Notes under the pieces: model-generated
Database searches by the model: none
Told to the model about the DNA's origin: nothing
The model's input: the letters and a program-made list of their open reading frames with translations, nothing else
Assembly: GCF_002287075.1 (NCBI RefSeq)
Contig: NZ_NSKE01000010.1
Location: forward strand, 62,001 to 126,000
Source of the DNA: Fodinibius salipaludis
GTDB lineage: Bacteria; Bacteroidota; Rhodothermia; Balneolales; Balneolaceae
Direction: 5' to 3'
Length of the DNA stretch: 64,000 nt
Program-made: the position numbers and the translations under genes
In this document: positions 27,497-36,840 of the stretch, piece by piece
Layout of the letters: every line of letters begins with the position of its first letter
Numbering within the stretch: position 1 is the stretch's first letter

Positions 27497-28456
27497 CTAC
27501 ACCGTCTCTCTGATATTCGGTTTCTCTTGCTTTTCGTTCCGCTTTTGGATGAGTTCTCCCAAAAAACCAATAGAAAAAATCTGTACCCCCAACACCATCA
27601 GCATTACCCCCAACAGCAACAGCGGACGATCACCGATAGGCTCTCCAAAAAATATTTTATCAATTGAGAGATAGGCATTAATAGCTCCGCCTAAAATCAG
27701 GGAAAGGAAACCCAGCGTACCAAAAAAGTGCATGGGACGCTGCAGGTATCGATTGACAAAAAGCAGAGTCAACAAATCCAAAAATCCATGCATAAAACGA
27801 GAGATGCCAAACTTGGTCTCCCCATATTTTCGGGGATGATGCTTCACTACTTTTTCTCCTATGCGATCGTAGCCCTCAAGTTTCGCCAAAAATGGAATAT
27901 AGCGATGCAATTCCCCATAGAGATAAATATTCTCAATAACATCGGACCGATACACTTTTAGTCCACAGTTAAAATCGTTGAGGTTAATGCCGGTCACCAA
28001 CGATGTCACTTTGTTAAAAAAGCGCGAGGGTACCGTCTTGGAAATAGGATCATGACGCTCTTTTTTCCATCCGCTTACCAGATGCAAGTTCTCTTCTTTA
28101 AGCTGTTGCAGCATTAAAGGAATCTCATTGGGGTCGTCCTGCAGGTCGGCATCCATCGTTGCAATATAGTCTCCCGCGGCTTTTTCAAAACCGGCCTGCA
28201 ATGCCGAGCTCTTCCCGTAATTACGCTGCAGACGGACCCCTGAAACATGATTACTCCCTTCCGTTACCTTCTTAATCTCCCGCCAGGATTGATCGGTCGA
28301 TCCATCATCCACAAAAATAAGTTCATAATGGTAATGCTTGTTGGATAATGCCTCATCCACTTTTTGGGCCAGCTCGCCAATCGACTCATCCTCGTTAAGC
28401 AGGGGAACTACGACGCTTAATGCTATGTCCGATCTGTTTAAATCTTTTTCAGGCAA
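27497..28456 (-). CDS. GT2 glycosyltransferase, DPM1/GtrB-like with two C-terminal helices
   Basis: The 319-residue protein has LSVVVPLLNEDESIGEL, IFVDDGSTDQSW and the DXD region ATMDADLQDDPNEI, typical of dolichol- or undecaprenyl-phosphate sugar transferases. Two C-terminal membrane helices (about 235-260 and 270-298) match the GtrB/ArnC type. Such enzymes move a hexose from a nucleotide donor to polyprenyl phosphate for outer-face glycosylation. It is transcribed with the methyltransferase gene 65 nt downstream and is divergent from the merR-like gene. Confidence 0.92.
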   Translation of the reverse strand: MPEKDLNRSDIALSVVVPLLNEDESIGELAQKVDEALSNKHYHYELIFVDDGSTDQSWREIKKVTEGSNHVSGVRLQRNYGKSSALQAGFEKAAGDYIATMDADLQDDPNEIPLMLQQLKEENLHLVSGWKKERHDPISKTVPSRFFNKVTSLVTGINLNDFNCGLKVYRSDVIENIYLYGELHRYIPFLAKLEGYDRIGEKVVKHHPRKYGETKFGISRFMHGFLDLLTLLFVNRYLQRPMHFFGTLGFLSLILGGAINAYLSIDKIFFGEPIGDRPLLLLGVMLMVLGVQIFSIGFLGELIQKRNEKQEKPNIRETV

Positions 28457-28544
28457 TGTTTTTTAAATATTTTGTGCCAAAGAGTTAGAAATAATGCACC
28501 AGATAATGTATAATTAGCAATAAAGATACGCTTTTAGTCCTCTT

Positions 28545-28868
28545 ATGAAAAAACTTTATTACTCTATAGGCGAAGTAAGCGATATTACCGACGTTGAGGC
28601 GCATGTGCTGCGCTATTGGGAAACCGTATTTGACGAATTAAATCCCAAAAAAAATAAAGCCGGTAACCGCGTCTACAAAGAAAATGATATTGAGACAATA
28701 TTAAAACTGAAGGAGCTGATTCAGGAGAAAAAATACAGCACTGAGGGGGCTCAACAAGTGCTTAAAAAAGATGATGAGGATGATGAATCCAAAGAAATTC
28801 CGGTTAGCGTTAAAAAGGATCTGAAAGAAATCCGCCTTTTCCTCAACGAACTTCTTGAAAAACTTTAG
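28545..28868 (+). CDS. MerR-family transcriptional regulator
   Basis: The 107-residue protein has a MerR helix-turn-helix domain: YYSIGEVSDITDVEAHVLRY, WETVFDELNPKKNKAGNRVY, then a short acidic region and a coiled C-terminal helix. No effector-binding domain or cysteines are present. This short form is common in Bacteroidetes-like genomes. It binds DNA as a dimer. The target may be the divergent glycosyltransferase gene or the following hydrolase gene, but no operator was identified. Confidence 0.9.
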   Translation: MKKLYYSIGEVSDITDVEAHVLRYWETVFDELNPKKNKAGNRVYKENDIETILKLKELIQEKKYSTEGAQQVLKKDDEDDESKEIPVSVKKDLKEIRLFLNELLEKL

Positions 28869-28922
28869 CCTGCTGCAATTTTGCATCTGTTGCTAATCCG
28901 ATAACTATCCAATCACACATCA

Positions 28923-29804
28923 ATGAAGAAATCTCATACATCCATTGGCCCGTTTAATTTGTACAGTATTGAAGCCGGACGTTTTCGCCTCGACGGCGGA
29001 GCAATGTTTGGAGTAGTCCCAAAAACGTTGTGGTCGAGATATATTGATGTTGATGATAAAAATCGTATCCACATGGCGATGCGATGCCTGCTTATTGAAT
29101 CCAAAAATACTGACAAAGTTTATTTGGTGGATAACGGATCGGGCACCAAATTTGATGAAAAATTTGAGCAGATCTATCAGCTGGATTATGAGCACTCCGA
29201 TTTGCTGAGTTCACTCGAGCAATACGGATTTAGTCCCGAAGATATTACGGATGTCATCTTCTCCCATCTCCATTTTGATCACTGCGGCGGTACCACCTAC
29301 TACGATGACAATGGAGACCTGCAGCACACCTTTCCCAACGCAACCTACCATGTAACGAAAAAACAGCTGGAAACCGCCACCGATCCCAATGCTCGCGAGA
29401 AGGCCAGTTTCTTGCCGGAGAACATCAATCCCATAAAAGATTGGGATAAGCTGAATTTGGTAGAGTCACATCACCAGTACGAAGAGGGACTAAATGCTCT
29501 ACCTGTTAACGGACATACGAAAGGGCAACAACTTCCAAGGATTACCGGCGAACAGAAGACGGTCCTTTTTGCCGCTGATTTAATCCCCACCCACGTACAC
29601 CTGCCCCTGCCCTGGATCATGGGCTACGATATGTATCCCGTAACTACCCTTGACGAAAAACAGTGTTATTTAGATCGGGCTGTTGAAGAAAATTGGCACC
29701 TTTTTTTAGAGCACGATGCAGATCAGGAAGTGGTGACTGTTAAAAAAGAAGGTGGAAAGTTTGCCGTCGACGAGAAGTTAACACTTAATGATATTAGCGG
29801 CTAA
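28923..29804 (+). CDS. Metallo-beta-lactamase-fold hydrolase
   Basis: The 293-residue protein carries the zinc motif FSHLHFDHCGG (about 113-123), a downstream histidine (NGHTKGQQ, about 198) and the metal-bridging aspartate (FAADLIPTHVH). The fold covers glyoxalase II, lactonases and other hydrolases; the general family is clear but the substrate is not. It follows the merR-like gene by 54 nt on the same strand. Confidence 0.92.
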   Translation: MKKSHTSIGPFNLYSIEAGRFRLDGGAMFGVVPKTLWSRYIDVDDKNRIHMAMRCLLIESKNTDKVYLVDNGSGTKFDEKFEQIYQLDYEHSDLLSSLEQYGFSPEDITDVIFSHLHFDHCGGTTYYDDNGDLQHTFPNATYHVTKKQLETATDPNAREKASFLPENINPIKDWDKLNLVESHHQYEEGLNALPVNGHTKGQQLPRITGEQKTVLFAADLIPTHVHLPLPWIMGYDMYPVTTLDEKQCYLDRAVEENWHLFLEHDADQEVVTVKKEGGKFAVDEKLTLNDISG

Positions 29805-29942
29805 GCCTATCCTCTCTGCTCCCCATGGCTATCGCACTATATAAACACTAACAAATGTAGTATTGGAGTATCCAATATTTTCGTTTATTTAAACGTATTA
29901 TTATATAACTGATTCCATTCCGCTGCGACTTAGCCTACAGTG

Positions 29943-32900
29943 ATGAGCAAAGAACAATCCACAGATAAATTAGTCCGCCCGTTTGTTGATATTATTCGGC
30001 AACGGCATCAGTCCCTTTCAAGGAACTTTTATATAGCTCTTACATCTTTTTTTGCAGCTATTCTACTTGTGGGCTTTACGATTATCGGGATTTTTGAGGC
30101 CGGATACTATCTTGAATCCACCATAAAAATTTCGACTCTTTCAGTACTGCTGGTAACGGCTGTAACCGTCACCCTATACTTTTACAAAAGGCGTAAGTTA
30201 CCTTCCTTTAAAGATATGTATTATCAGTTTGGTCGGGAAGAAAAGCTCCCTGAGCTTACTGACGCCCTGGATTTATACTATAATAATCAGGACGATAACG
30301 CCCTTCATAAAGCAGCAATCGAGCAAAACCTTTCAAAACTTAATTCCGAAAGGGTACAGGAAAAACTCCGGCAGTACGCTCAAAATCATCCCCTCCACCG
30401 ATTTTTTAAGCAGGGGGTTATTAGTGCTGTAGGCGGATTTCTTATTCTCTCCCTGTTCACCTTTTTTTATCCTACGGCCATTGAACGGTTGGCTAATCCA
30501 CAGACGACCTTTACTCCTCCCAATCCCTATAATTTTGTTATAGATCCCGGTTCCCTAACACTGGAACACGGAAATTCTTTTTCACCCACTATTCGTTTTC
30601 AGGATAACGTGCCGGAGGATATTATGCTGGCTTTCAAAACGGATATTGAGGATAACTACCGGCGGCGAAGTCCGGAAGCGCTTGAACAAAACAGAGCTAC
30701 TTTTGCTCCTATCTCGTTAACAACCGACGGCCGTTACTATGTTATCATGGATGGATTTGAGAGCAAAAAGTATGATATCGATGTACAACTTCGTCCCCGC
30801 TTTGAACAGCTAACACTGCATATTATCCCCCCCGCCTACACACAACTCGATTCTACCTCCTACAGCTATCCTTTTTCCAAGATTCAGGCCTATGAAGGTT
30901 CTACCATAGAAATCGAAGGACTTGCCAATAAGAAGCTATCCGAACTGCTGTATATCAGCTCCAATCTAAACGATACGCTTTCCGCCAGCAGAGACTCTAC
31001 CCGGGAAAATCTATTTACGATCAAAACCAAGGTTGGGGCTGTCGATACTATTTCCTTTAGGATGAGAGACAGTGCCGGCCTGACCAACGAAAATAATTTC
31101 AGATTTATCGTTGATCCCCGAAAAGATCAGTCCCCCTATGTAGATTTAATTGCCCCATCCGAAAACCTCCGGATGAAAAGTGCCAAGCCCCTTTCTTTAG
31201 AATACGAAGCCAGTGACGATTTCGGATTGACGGAAGCTAAGCTCCACTATGAATTGCAGCGTGCTTTTACCCCCGAACCGGAAAAGGGTACCCTGGAACT
31301 GCCCCCACCTACTATCAACGAGGAGCAATCGTACCAGTGGGATCTTCCCAATTTGAATCCCAAAGCCCGCGACCAAATTACGTATTGGATTGAGGTCTAT
31401 GACAATGACCGGTACAACGGACGAAAAAAAGGTCGTTCCCAAAAAATGACGGTGACCTTTCCATCCACTACAGAGTATATGGAAGAGCTGGACTCCAAAG
31501 AGCGAGAGGTAACCGAATCGCTGGAAGATGTATCCCAGTCCTTTGAGCAAATGGAAAAGCAATATGAACAGTTTAAGCAACAGCTTCAGCAAAATCCCGA
31601 AACGGACTGGGAACAAAAGCAGAAGCTCGAAGAGGTCGAAAAAGAACGGCAGGAAATTGATAAAAAGGTCGATGACCTGAATCAAAAGTTTGAGGAGATC
31701 AGAAATGAAATTGAACAAAATCAGGCCATGTCACCGGAGACATTAGAGGCCTATGATGAGCTCCAAAAACTTATGAAGGAAATTAATGATCCGGAGCTCG
31801 AAAAAGCGTTGGAAGAGCTTCGCAATTCGCTCGGTGAAATGAATCCCGATGAAATGCGCAAAGCACTTGAAAACTATGAATTCAACGAAGAGCAGTATCG
31901 CCAGCGCATTGATCGTACGCTCGACCTGTTCAAATCCCTAAAATTAAACAGTGATTTGGAAAAAGCTGCTCAGTCACTGGAAGAATTAGCCAAGCAGGAA
32001 AAAGAAATCAGTGAAGAACGTGAAGTATCCGATGAAGAGGTACAACAACAGCAGTCAATACAGGAGGATTTATCAGACCTGCAGGAACAATTGGACAACA
32101 TCGACGATAATGCGCCCGATAATGCCAAGCCTCAAGTTGAGAAGCTACAGCAAAAAAGCAGTAAGCAACTGGATAAGATTGAAAAGGAGCTGCAGGAAAA
32201 CATCAATAAGCTTAAGGAGCAGTCATCTCCTGAAAAAGATATTGATATTAAAAAACAGCAGCAGAACATTCAGCAACAACTGCAACAGCAGGCTCAGCAG
32301 ATGCGCAGTGCCAAGCAGCAGCTCAACCAACAACGGCGTCAGGTTAACAGAGCCGCTCTCGAATACGTTTTACATTCGCTTATCAATCTTTCTAAAAACC
32401 AGGAAGAGTTGACCAAGGAGACGGAACCTATCCCGACGCAATCCAGTGCTTTTGTCGAGAAGGCCCGACAGGAACGGAATATATCCAACCAGTTTACGAT
32501 ACTTTCGGATTCTCTTTTTAAGGTGTCATCCGAGATTCCCAGTTTTTCAAACCAGATCAACAAAAAGAAGACCGAAGTTGAACAATCTTTATCGCGCGCC
32601 GTTGAGCTGTTAGCGGAGCGTGACGGCTCTAACGCCACTTATGCGCAGCGACAGTCACTGGGAGGTATCAACGAGTTGACGACCATGATTACTTCGCTCC
32701 TGGATCAACTCAATAACCAACAAGGGGGCGGCTCGGGCGGAGCTATGAGTATGCAACAGCTTATGGAACAGATGAAGAAAATGTCGGGCGAACAGCAGCA
32801 GATCAACAAGCAGATACAGGAAATGATAAATGATATGCAGGGGAATCGCCTGTCGCAGGACCAAATGGAGCGGCTTAACCAGCTGTCGAAACAGCAAAAT

Positions 32901-33299
32901 AAAATTCGCAAGCAGCTTCGGGAGTTACAGCGGCGTGGACAGCTCGAATCGGGCGACCGCGTACTAAGTGAACTGGAACGGATGTCGGAGCAGATGGAGG
33001 ATGCAATTAATGACTTGCGCGGCGGACAGCTGGATAAACAGCTGATGCAGCGACAGCAGAATATTCTATCGCGAATGCTCAACGCCGAAAAGGCCGTGCA
33101 AGAACGGGGCAAAGAGGAGCGACGCGAAGCTACCACCGCGGAGGAACGGGAACAACGTGCATCTCCCGATGTTACGCTTGAAGAACTTCAGAAGCAGGTC
33201 CGCGATATGATCAATAACCCCGATTATACGTCCTTTTCGGATGATTACCAGCGTCTAATCGAGCACTATTTTGAGCTCCTAAAGAAATATGAGAATTAG
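29943..33299 (+). CDS. Large coiled-coil membrane protein, DUF4175 family
   Basis: The protein is 1118 residues from ATG 29943 (a GTG directly before it could also serve). It has two N-terminal membrane helices (about 27-78) and a third (about 155-175). A periplasmic Ig-like or beta-rich part (about 190-500) follows. From about 510 to the end it has a very long Gln/Glu/Lys coiled coil, interrupted by a Gly-rich hinge (QQGGGSGGAMS, about 920). It matches DUF4175-type proteins of Bacteroidetes-like bacteria, whose role is not known. Such genes often sit near Bat/VWA genes; a VWA gene lies 2 kb away here. Confidence 0.85.
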   Translation: MSKEQSTDKLVRPFVDIIRQRHQSLSRNFYIALTSFFAAILLVGFTIIGIFEAGYYLESTIKISTLSVLLVTAVTVTLYFYKRRKLPSFKDMYYQFGREEKLPELTDALDLYYNNQDDNALHKAAIEQNLSKLNSERVQEKLRQYAQNHPLHRFFKQGVISAVGGFLILSLFTFFYPTAIERLANPQTTFTPPNPYNFVIDPGSLTLEHGNSFSPTIRFQDNVPEDIMLAFKTDIEDNYRRRSPEALEQNRATFAPISLTTDGRYYVIMDGFESKKYDIDVQLRPRFEQLTLHIIPPAYTQLDSTSYSYPFSKIQAYEGSTIEIEGLANKKLSELLYISSNLNDTLSASRDSTRENLFTIKTKVGAVDTISFRMRDSAGLTNENNFRFIVDPRKDQSPYVDLIAPSENLRMKSAKPLSLEYEASDDFGLTEAKLHYELQRAFTPEPEKGTLELPPPTINEEQSYQWDLPNLNPKARDQITYWIEVYDNDRYNGRKKGRSQKMTVTFPSTTEYMEELDSKEREVTESLEDVSQSFEQMEKQYEQFKQQLQQNPETDWEQKQKLEEVEKERQEIDKKVDDLNQKFEEIRNEIEQNQAMSPETLEAYDELQKLMKEINDPELEKALEELRNSLGEMNPDEMRKALENYEFNEEQYRQRIDRTLDLFKSLKLNSDLEKAAQSLEELAKQEKEISEEREVSDEEVQQQQSIQEDLSDLQEQLDNIDDNAPDNAKPQVEKLQQKSSKQLDKIEKELQENINKLKEQSSPEKDIDIKKQQQNIQQQLQQQAQQMRSAKQQLNQQRRQVNRAALEYVLHSLINLSKNQEELTKETEPIPTQSSAFVEKARQERNISNQFTILSDSLFKVSSEIPSFSNQINKKKTEVEQSLSRAVELLAERDGSNATYAQRQSLGGINELTTMITSLLDQLNNQQGGGSGGAMSMQQLMEQMKKMSGEQQQINKQIQEMINDMQGNRLSQDQMERLNQLSKQQNKIRKQLRELQRRGQLESGDRVLSELERMSEQMEDAINDLRGGQLDKQLMQRQQNILSRMLNAEKAVQERGKEERREATTAEEREQRASPDVTLEELQKQVRDMINNPDYTSFSDDYQRLIEHYFELLKKYEN

Positions 33300-34006
33300 A
33301 CAGCTTATCCCTCATTCACGAAAAATCGGTCATCTCGAATGTAAGTGAGAGATCCTTGTTTCCAATTATTCAAAAACTCAGTCTCACTTTGCAACTTTGT
33401 TACTTTGTCACTCTGACCCTCTGCAACTCAAAAACCTCCTCACCTAATTACTTCTTTACCATTCACTTCCGTCTGACATTAGCCATATCTAAACAAACCA
33501 GGCACAGCCTTGCAGAAATGCCTCCAAATTACGATCTCCCCCCCTGCTACGAGAGAGTTGCACTCTCGAGTAATCGGGAGTACAACTCCCTCTAAACTAA
33601 ATATAAAACACTAATACGATACAACGCAGAGCTCCTACTACGTTAAAACTCCGTAGAACAAGCATTGTAACGAAATTGGGGCTCCCCGTTCACCGCCGTC
33701 CTCAGTCACTTAGTTACTTTGCCACTTCCTCTCCTAATTACCCATTCATCCTTCACAAGTCTATAGTTAATCATTCCTACGCGAACCTAATGGCAGGAGA
33801 TCCCTCGGCTCCGCTCCCCGATGGGTCGGGACACCGCAGGATGACATTGCTTTTAATTGAACATTCAACCTTTAACTTCCGCCATTAAACACCGTCCACG
33901 GTCAACCATCATCCGTCCTCAATCATCACTTAAAACTTTCCACTTTACAACTCTGTAACTCAATCACCCCATCACTTTATCACCTAATCACTGAATTAAC
34001 AAACAC
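33300..34006. repeat. Intergenic repeat block 1
   Basis: This 707-bp stretch has no supportable gene. It contains octamer arrays (from about 33389: AACTTTGT, TACTTTGT, CACTCTGA and further units), a palindromic module GAGAGAGTTGCACTCTC near 33547, one copy of the REP-like element (33777-33858), then heptamers (TTCAACC/CCGTCCA/CAATCAT types, about 33860-33930) passing into octamers up to the HAD gene. Short open frames here are translations of repeats. Confidence 0.85.
33777..33858 (+). repeat. REP-like dispersed element, copy 1
   Basis: The element begins CTACGCGAACCTAATGGCAG, continues AGATCCCTCGGCTCCGCTC and ends GGATGACATTGCTTTTAATT. It shares these blocks with copies at 38590, 39491 and 43140. 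It has an internal segment around GGGTCGGGACAC that the 38590 copy lacks. Confidence 0.85.
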
Positions 34007-34765
34007 TCACCCTGCCGCCGCAAGCTTTTTCCGGTTTTCACGGATAACCTGCCGGTAGGCTTCTAATACAGCTTCGGTCACCTTACTGTCGAGTACCTCT
34101 GCTTCCCTCTTTACTGCTTCTGCAGCATTCTGCGGTGCAAAGGCTTTTCCTACCAATTGCAATCCCGGAATATCGCCGCTGCTGTCCCCAATATATGCTA
34201 CTTCACGTGGATCAATATCCATAATATCGCAGAGCTGCTGAATTCCGGTCCGTTTATTATTTTCGGCCAGGATAATATTGATGGAAACATCCGTATTATG
34301 AACTTCAAATTTGGGATAATGTTCTTCCACGTACTCAGCTACCTGCGGATAAAGCTCCTGAATAACCTCCGTATCAAGATGTATAATACCCGCATCCATC
34401 TTCTTGGTAAATTCAATAATAATACCCTTGTACTGCGGTACTATTTCCTTGCGCAGCCATTCCTTTAATTCTCGAACCTGCTGCTCTGCTTCTTTATCAA
34501 AGGCGGGATGCAGTTGAATTTCATTGGTCTCAAGTTTATACACGCCCGCACTTTCAAATACTACATGACGATCAATACCCAGCCATTGTGCCACCGCTTC
34601 TACATATGGAAACGGACGTCCCGAGCAAATTGAAAGCGAAGGAACGGCCATATCATGCAGACTCTGCTCATTTAATCGACGAATCTGTGAAAGCAGCTCC
34701 CAGTCCGGCGATTCAAAAGGTACAGAAATACATCCGTCGAGATCGGTAATAAAGAGTTTTATCAT
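34007..34765 (-). CDS. HAD-superfamily phosphatase, Cof/type IIB-like
   Basis: The 252-residue protein has motif I FITDLDGCIS (Asp8 and Asp10), the motif II serine in LSICSGRPFPY and the C-terminal motif YIGDSSGDIPGL. The inserted cap between motifs II and III is alpha/beta, as in type IIB sugar-phosphate phosphatases. It hydrolyses a phosphate monoester; the substrate is unknown. The stop codon lies next to repeat block 1, and an octamer array starts 10 nt upstream of its start codon. Confidence 0.88.
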   Translation of the reverse strand: MIKLFITDLDGCISVPFESPDWELLSQIRRLNEQSLHDMAVPSLSICSGRPFPYVEAVAQWLGIDRHVVFESAGVYKLETNEIQLHPAFDKEAEQQVRELKEWLRKEIVPQYKGIIIEFTKKMDAGIIHLDTEVIQELYPQVAEYVEEHYPKFEVHNTDVSINIILAENNKRTGIQQLCDIMDIDPREVAYIGDSSGDIPGLQLVGKAFAPQNAAEAVKREAEVLDSKVTEAVLEAYRQVIRENRKKLAAAG

Positions 34766-34774
34766 TTTGGGGTT

Positions 34775-34814
34775 AAGTGATTAAGATATTAAGAAACTAT
34801 GTGATTAGGTTAAT
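34775..34814 (+). repeat. Octamer array, left arm beside the four-helix-bundle gene
   Basis: Five consecutive octamers read AAGTGATT, AAGATATT, AAGAAACT, ATGTGATT, AGGTTAAT. This is the reverse orientation of the usual CACTTAAT units. The last unit contains the TAA stop of the four-helix-bundle gene. Confidence 0.8.
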
Positions 34815-35163
34815 TATTAGTTGTAAGATAATTTTGCAAGCCATTTAATTGGCTTGATACCTTACCTGTTAGATCTAACAGACTCGAAATGTTATGAATA
34901 TAGTTTTGGCGTTTTAAAATAATTAATTGGGTCTCCAACTCACTTAATGATCCCTTTGCAATATTTACAAAGTTTGCAAACTCTGCTTTACTCTTGCGAG
35001 CCGCCCCTTCAGCCAAATTACTTGGTACCGATATAGCGGCTCGTCGCATTTGTGAAGTTAACCCAAATTTTTCCTCGGTCGGGAAACCTTTACTGATTTT
35101 GTAGATTTCATCCACCAGATCCATTGCATTCTTCCATGCTTCCAAATTATAATGTGGTCTCAT
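34810..35163 (-). CDS. Four-helix-bundle protein (23S rRNA intervening-sequence protein family)
   Basis: The 117-residue protein has the family pattern: an N-terminal region with HYNLEAWKNAMDLVDEIYKI, GLTSQMRRAAISVPSNLAEG and SELETQLIILKRQNY. Relatives were first seen inside intervening sequences of 23S rRNA genes but also occur alone; the biochemical role is unclear. There is no rRNA gene here. The gene lies between inverted octamer arrays (34775-34814 and 35197-35220), as if it were cargo of a small element. Confidence 0.92.
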   Translation of the reverse strand: MRPHYNLEAWKNAMDLVDEIYKISKGFPTEEKFGLTSQMRRAAISVPSNLAEGAARKSKAEFANFVNIAKGSLSELETQLIILKRQNYIHNISSLLDLTGKVSSQLNGLQNYLTTNN

Positions 35164-35196
35164 AATCTCTCTTGATTTAATTTTGTATTCCTACCT

Positions 35197-35220
35197 CACC
35201 TATTTACTTCATCACCTAAT
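35197..35220 (+). repeat. Octamer array, right arm beside the four-helix-bundle gene
   Basis: CACCTATT, TACTTCAT and CACCTAAT are three in-phase octamers in the usual orientation, inverted relative to the arm at 34775. They lead into heptamer text (CCGTCAT type) and a short dispersed module ending near 35303 (GCCCTGCGGACATGCC). Confidence 0.75.
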
Positions 35221-35318
35221 CACCCCTTCACCACTCACCGCCGTCATCCGACATTAGTCATATCCAAACAACCCGGGCCCAGCCCTGCGGACATGCCTCC
35301 AAATTTAACATTTAACAT

Positions 35319-36392
35319 TCAACCTTCAACACTTCCAACTTTGTTTCTGTGTTCCTTTGTTACTTTGCGACTCTCATAAATCTTAAACTCCGGAAACACC
35401 ATCCCAATAAACAAAAACAACAGCCCCACTCCAGCCAGCCACTGGTATTGATTTTTAAAATCAGCATACTCCTGACTGGAAAATTCCCCCTGCTGCAGCT
35501 CATCCAGCCTTCCCAGAAAGCTGTCAATTCCCAAACTGCCACTACGGATTTCATAGTATTCACCGTTAGCCCCATCCGCAATTGAACGCAAGACACTCGA
35601 CTGTAAGGTACTGGTGATAACCTCTCCTTGTTGATTCCGCTTGTACCCCATTAGGGATCCATCTTCATCATATAACGGAATGGTTCCCCCTTCCTTCGTC
35701 CCGATCCCCAACGTATAGACAGATATATTTTGCTCCAGCAGTTGGTTAAGCTCCTCATCATAACTTTCCCCGTGATTTTCTCCGTCAGATATAATCAGTA
35801 AAACTTTAGCCGCCTGCACATTTTGACTATCCTCATCCGTTGACTTAAATGCTTCGGAAGCCGTCTCCATAGCAGCGCTAAAATTCGTTGATGATGACGG
35901 CATCTGATCAGTCTCAGCTATATTCAAAAACATCCGCAAAGCAGAATAATCCAATGTCATGGGAGCCTGGAGATATGCTTCTCCGGTGAAGACCACCAAC
36001 CCAACGCGATCACCGTTGAGCCGGTCGACCAGTCGCGAGACCTCATACTTGGCCTTTTCCAACCGGCTGGGTTTTACATCCTCTGTATTCATGCTGTCCG
36101 AAAGATCCAGCCCAATCAAAAGATCAACGCCCTGGCGTTTCACTTCGCGGACTTCCGTCCCAATTTTCGGTCCCGCGGCGGCAATAGTAAGCAGGGCAAG
36201 TCCAATATAAAGGCTGCCCATGCGAATGCGCTTACCCCTCGGCCAAAAGCCGCTGCGTAACCTTTCAAAAAGATCAGCCCCGAAATAGCTTTTTCGCTTT
36301 TTGTCTAGCTTCTTATTGTACCACCAGTTTGCTCCAATAAGCAACGGGATGATTAGTAATAGCCACAAAAAAATGCTGTCCTGCCAGATCAT
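35319..36392 (-). CDS. VWA-domain membrane protein, BatA/BatB-like
   Basis: The 357-residue protein has two N-terminal membrane helices (about 5-25 and 55-73), a VWA domain with the MIDAS motif DLSDSMN (about 94-100), the threonine region and ISDGENHG, and one C-terminal helix (about 315-335). This is the layout of Bacteroides aerotolerance (Bat) proteins, which work with MoxR ATPases. The last about 15 residues (KVTKEHRNKVGSVEG) are encoded by octamer repeat text, so the natural C-terminus has probably been extended by the repeat. Its upstream region carries a head-to-head octamer palindrome. Confidence 0.9.
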   Translation of the reverse strand: MIWQDSIFLWLLLIIPLLIGANWWYNKKLDKKRKSYFGADLFERLRSGFWPRGKRIRMGSLYIGLALLTIAAAGPKIGTEVREVKRQGVDLLIGLDLSDSMNTEDVKPSRLEKAKYEVSRLVDRLNGDRVGLVVFTGEAYLQAPMTLDYSALRMFLNIAETDQMPSSSTNFSAAMETASEAFKSTDEDSQNVQAAKVLLIISDGENHGESYDEELNQLLEQNISVYTLGIGTKEGGTIPLYDEDGSLMGYKRNQQGEVITSTLQSSVLRSIADGANGEYYEIRSGSLGIDSFLGRLDELQQGEFSSQEYADFKNQYQWLAGVGLLFLFIGMVFPEFKIYESRKVTKEHRNKVGSVEG

Positions 36393-36840
36393 AAATAGCT
36401 GTTTGGGTTCCGATATGGATAAATCAGAATGAGGATAATTAACTGATGAAAATAAACCAAATTGTGTTTTCTCTAAAGTTATTAGGTGACTAAGAAATTA
36501 AGTGATTAAGTATATAGCTTTTCACCTAATTACCCCATCACCATTCATCACAGTCGTCCGTCACCCATCATCACTTAACACTATATAACTCTGTGCCTTT
36601 GTCACTTAGTTACTTTGTCACTGCATCACCTAATCACTTGCCAAACACACCCCGAGCAGCCACTTCGTGGCAGCCCACCCCTCTCAAGAGGGGAATCACT
36701 CAATACCCAACTTCACGGTTTTCAACATTTAACTTTCAACATTAAACCTTCAACACTCAACACCGTCCGCAGTCATCCGTCCCCCGTCATCACTTTCGAC
36801 TTTACAACTCTGTCACTTAATTACTTCGTCACTGCATCAC
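36393..36840. repeat. Intergenic repeat block 2
   Basis: The block contains a head-to-head octamer pair (36484-36515 against 36523-36546), further octamers near 36590-36640, a module around GCCACTTCGTGGCAGCCC (about 36659), ten consecutive heptamers at 36721-36790 (TTCAACA types, then CCGTCCG, CAGTCAT, CCGTCCC, CCGTCAT), and octamers from 36806 that run through the stop codon of the glycerate kinase gene. No gene is supported. Confidence 0.87.

Noticed and set aside
31197-31718. 173-codon minus-strand ORF inside the DUF4175 gene
   Set aside because: It is antisense to Gln/Glu/Lys-rich coiled coil, which yields a Leu/Phe-rich false membrane protein.
33356-33888. Short plus-strand ORFs in repeat block 1
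   Set aside because: They are translations of octamer and heptamer text (Leu/Ser/Thr-rich), without a ribosome binding site or domain.
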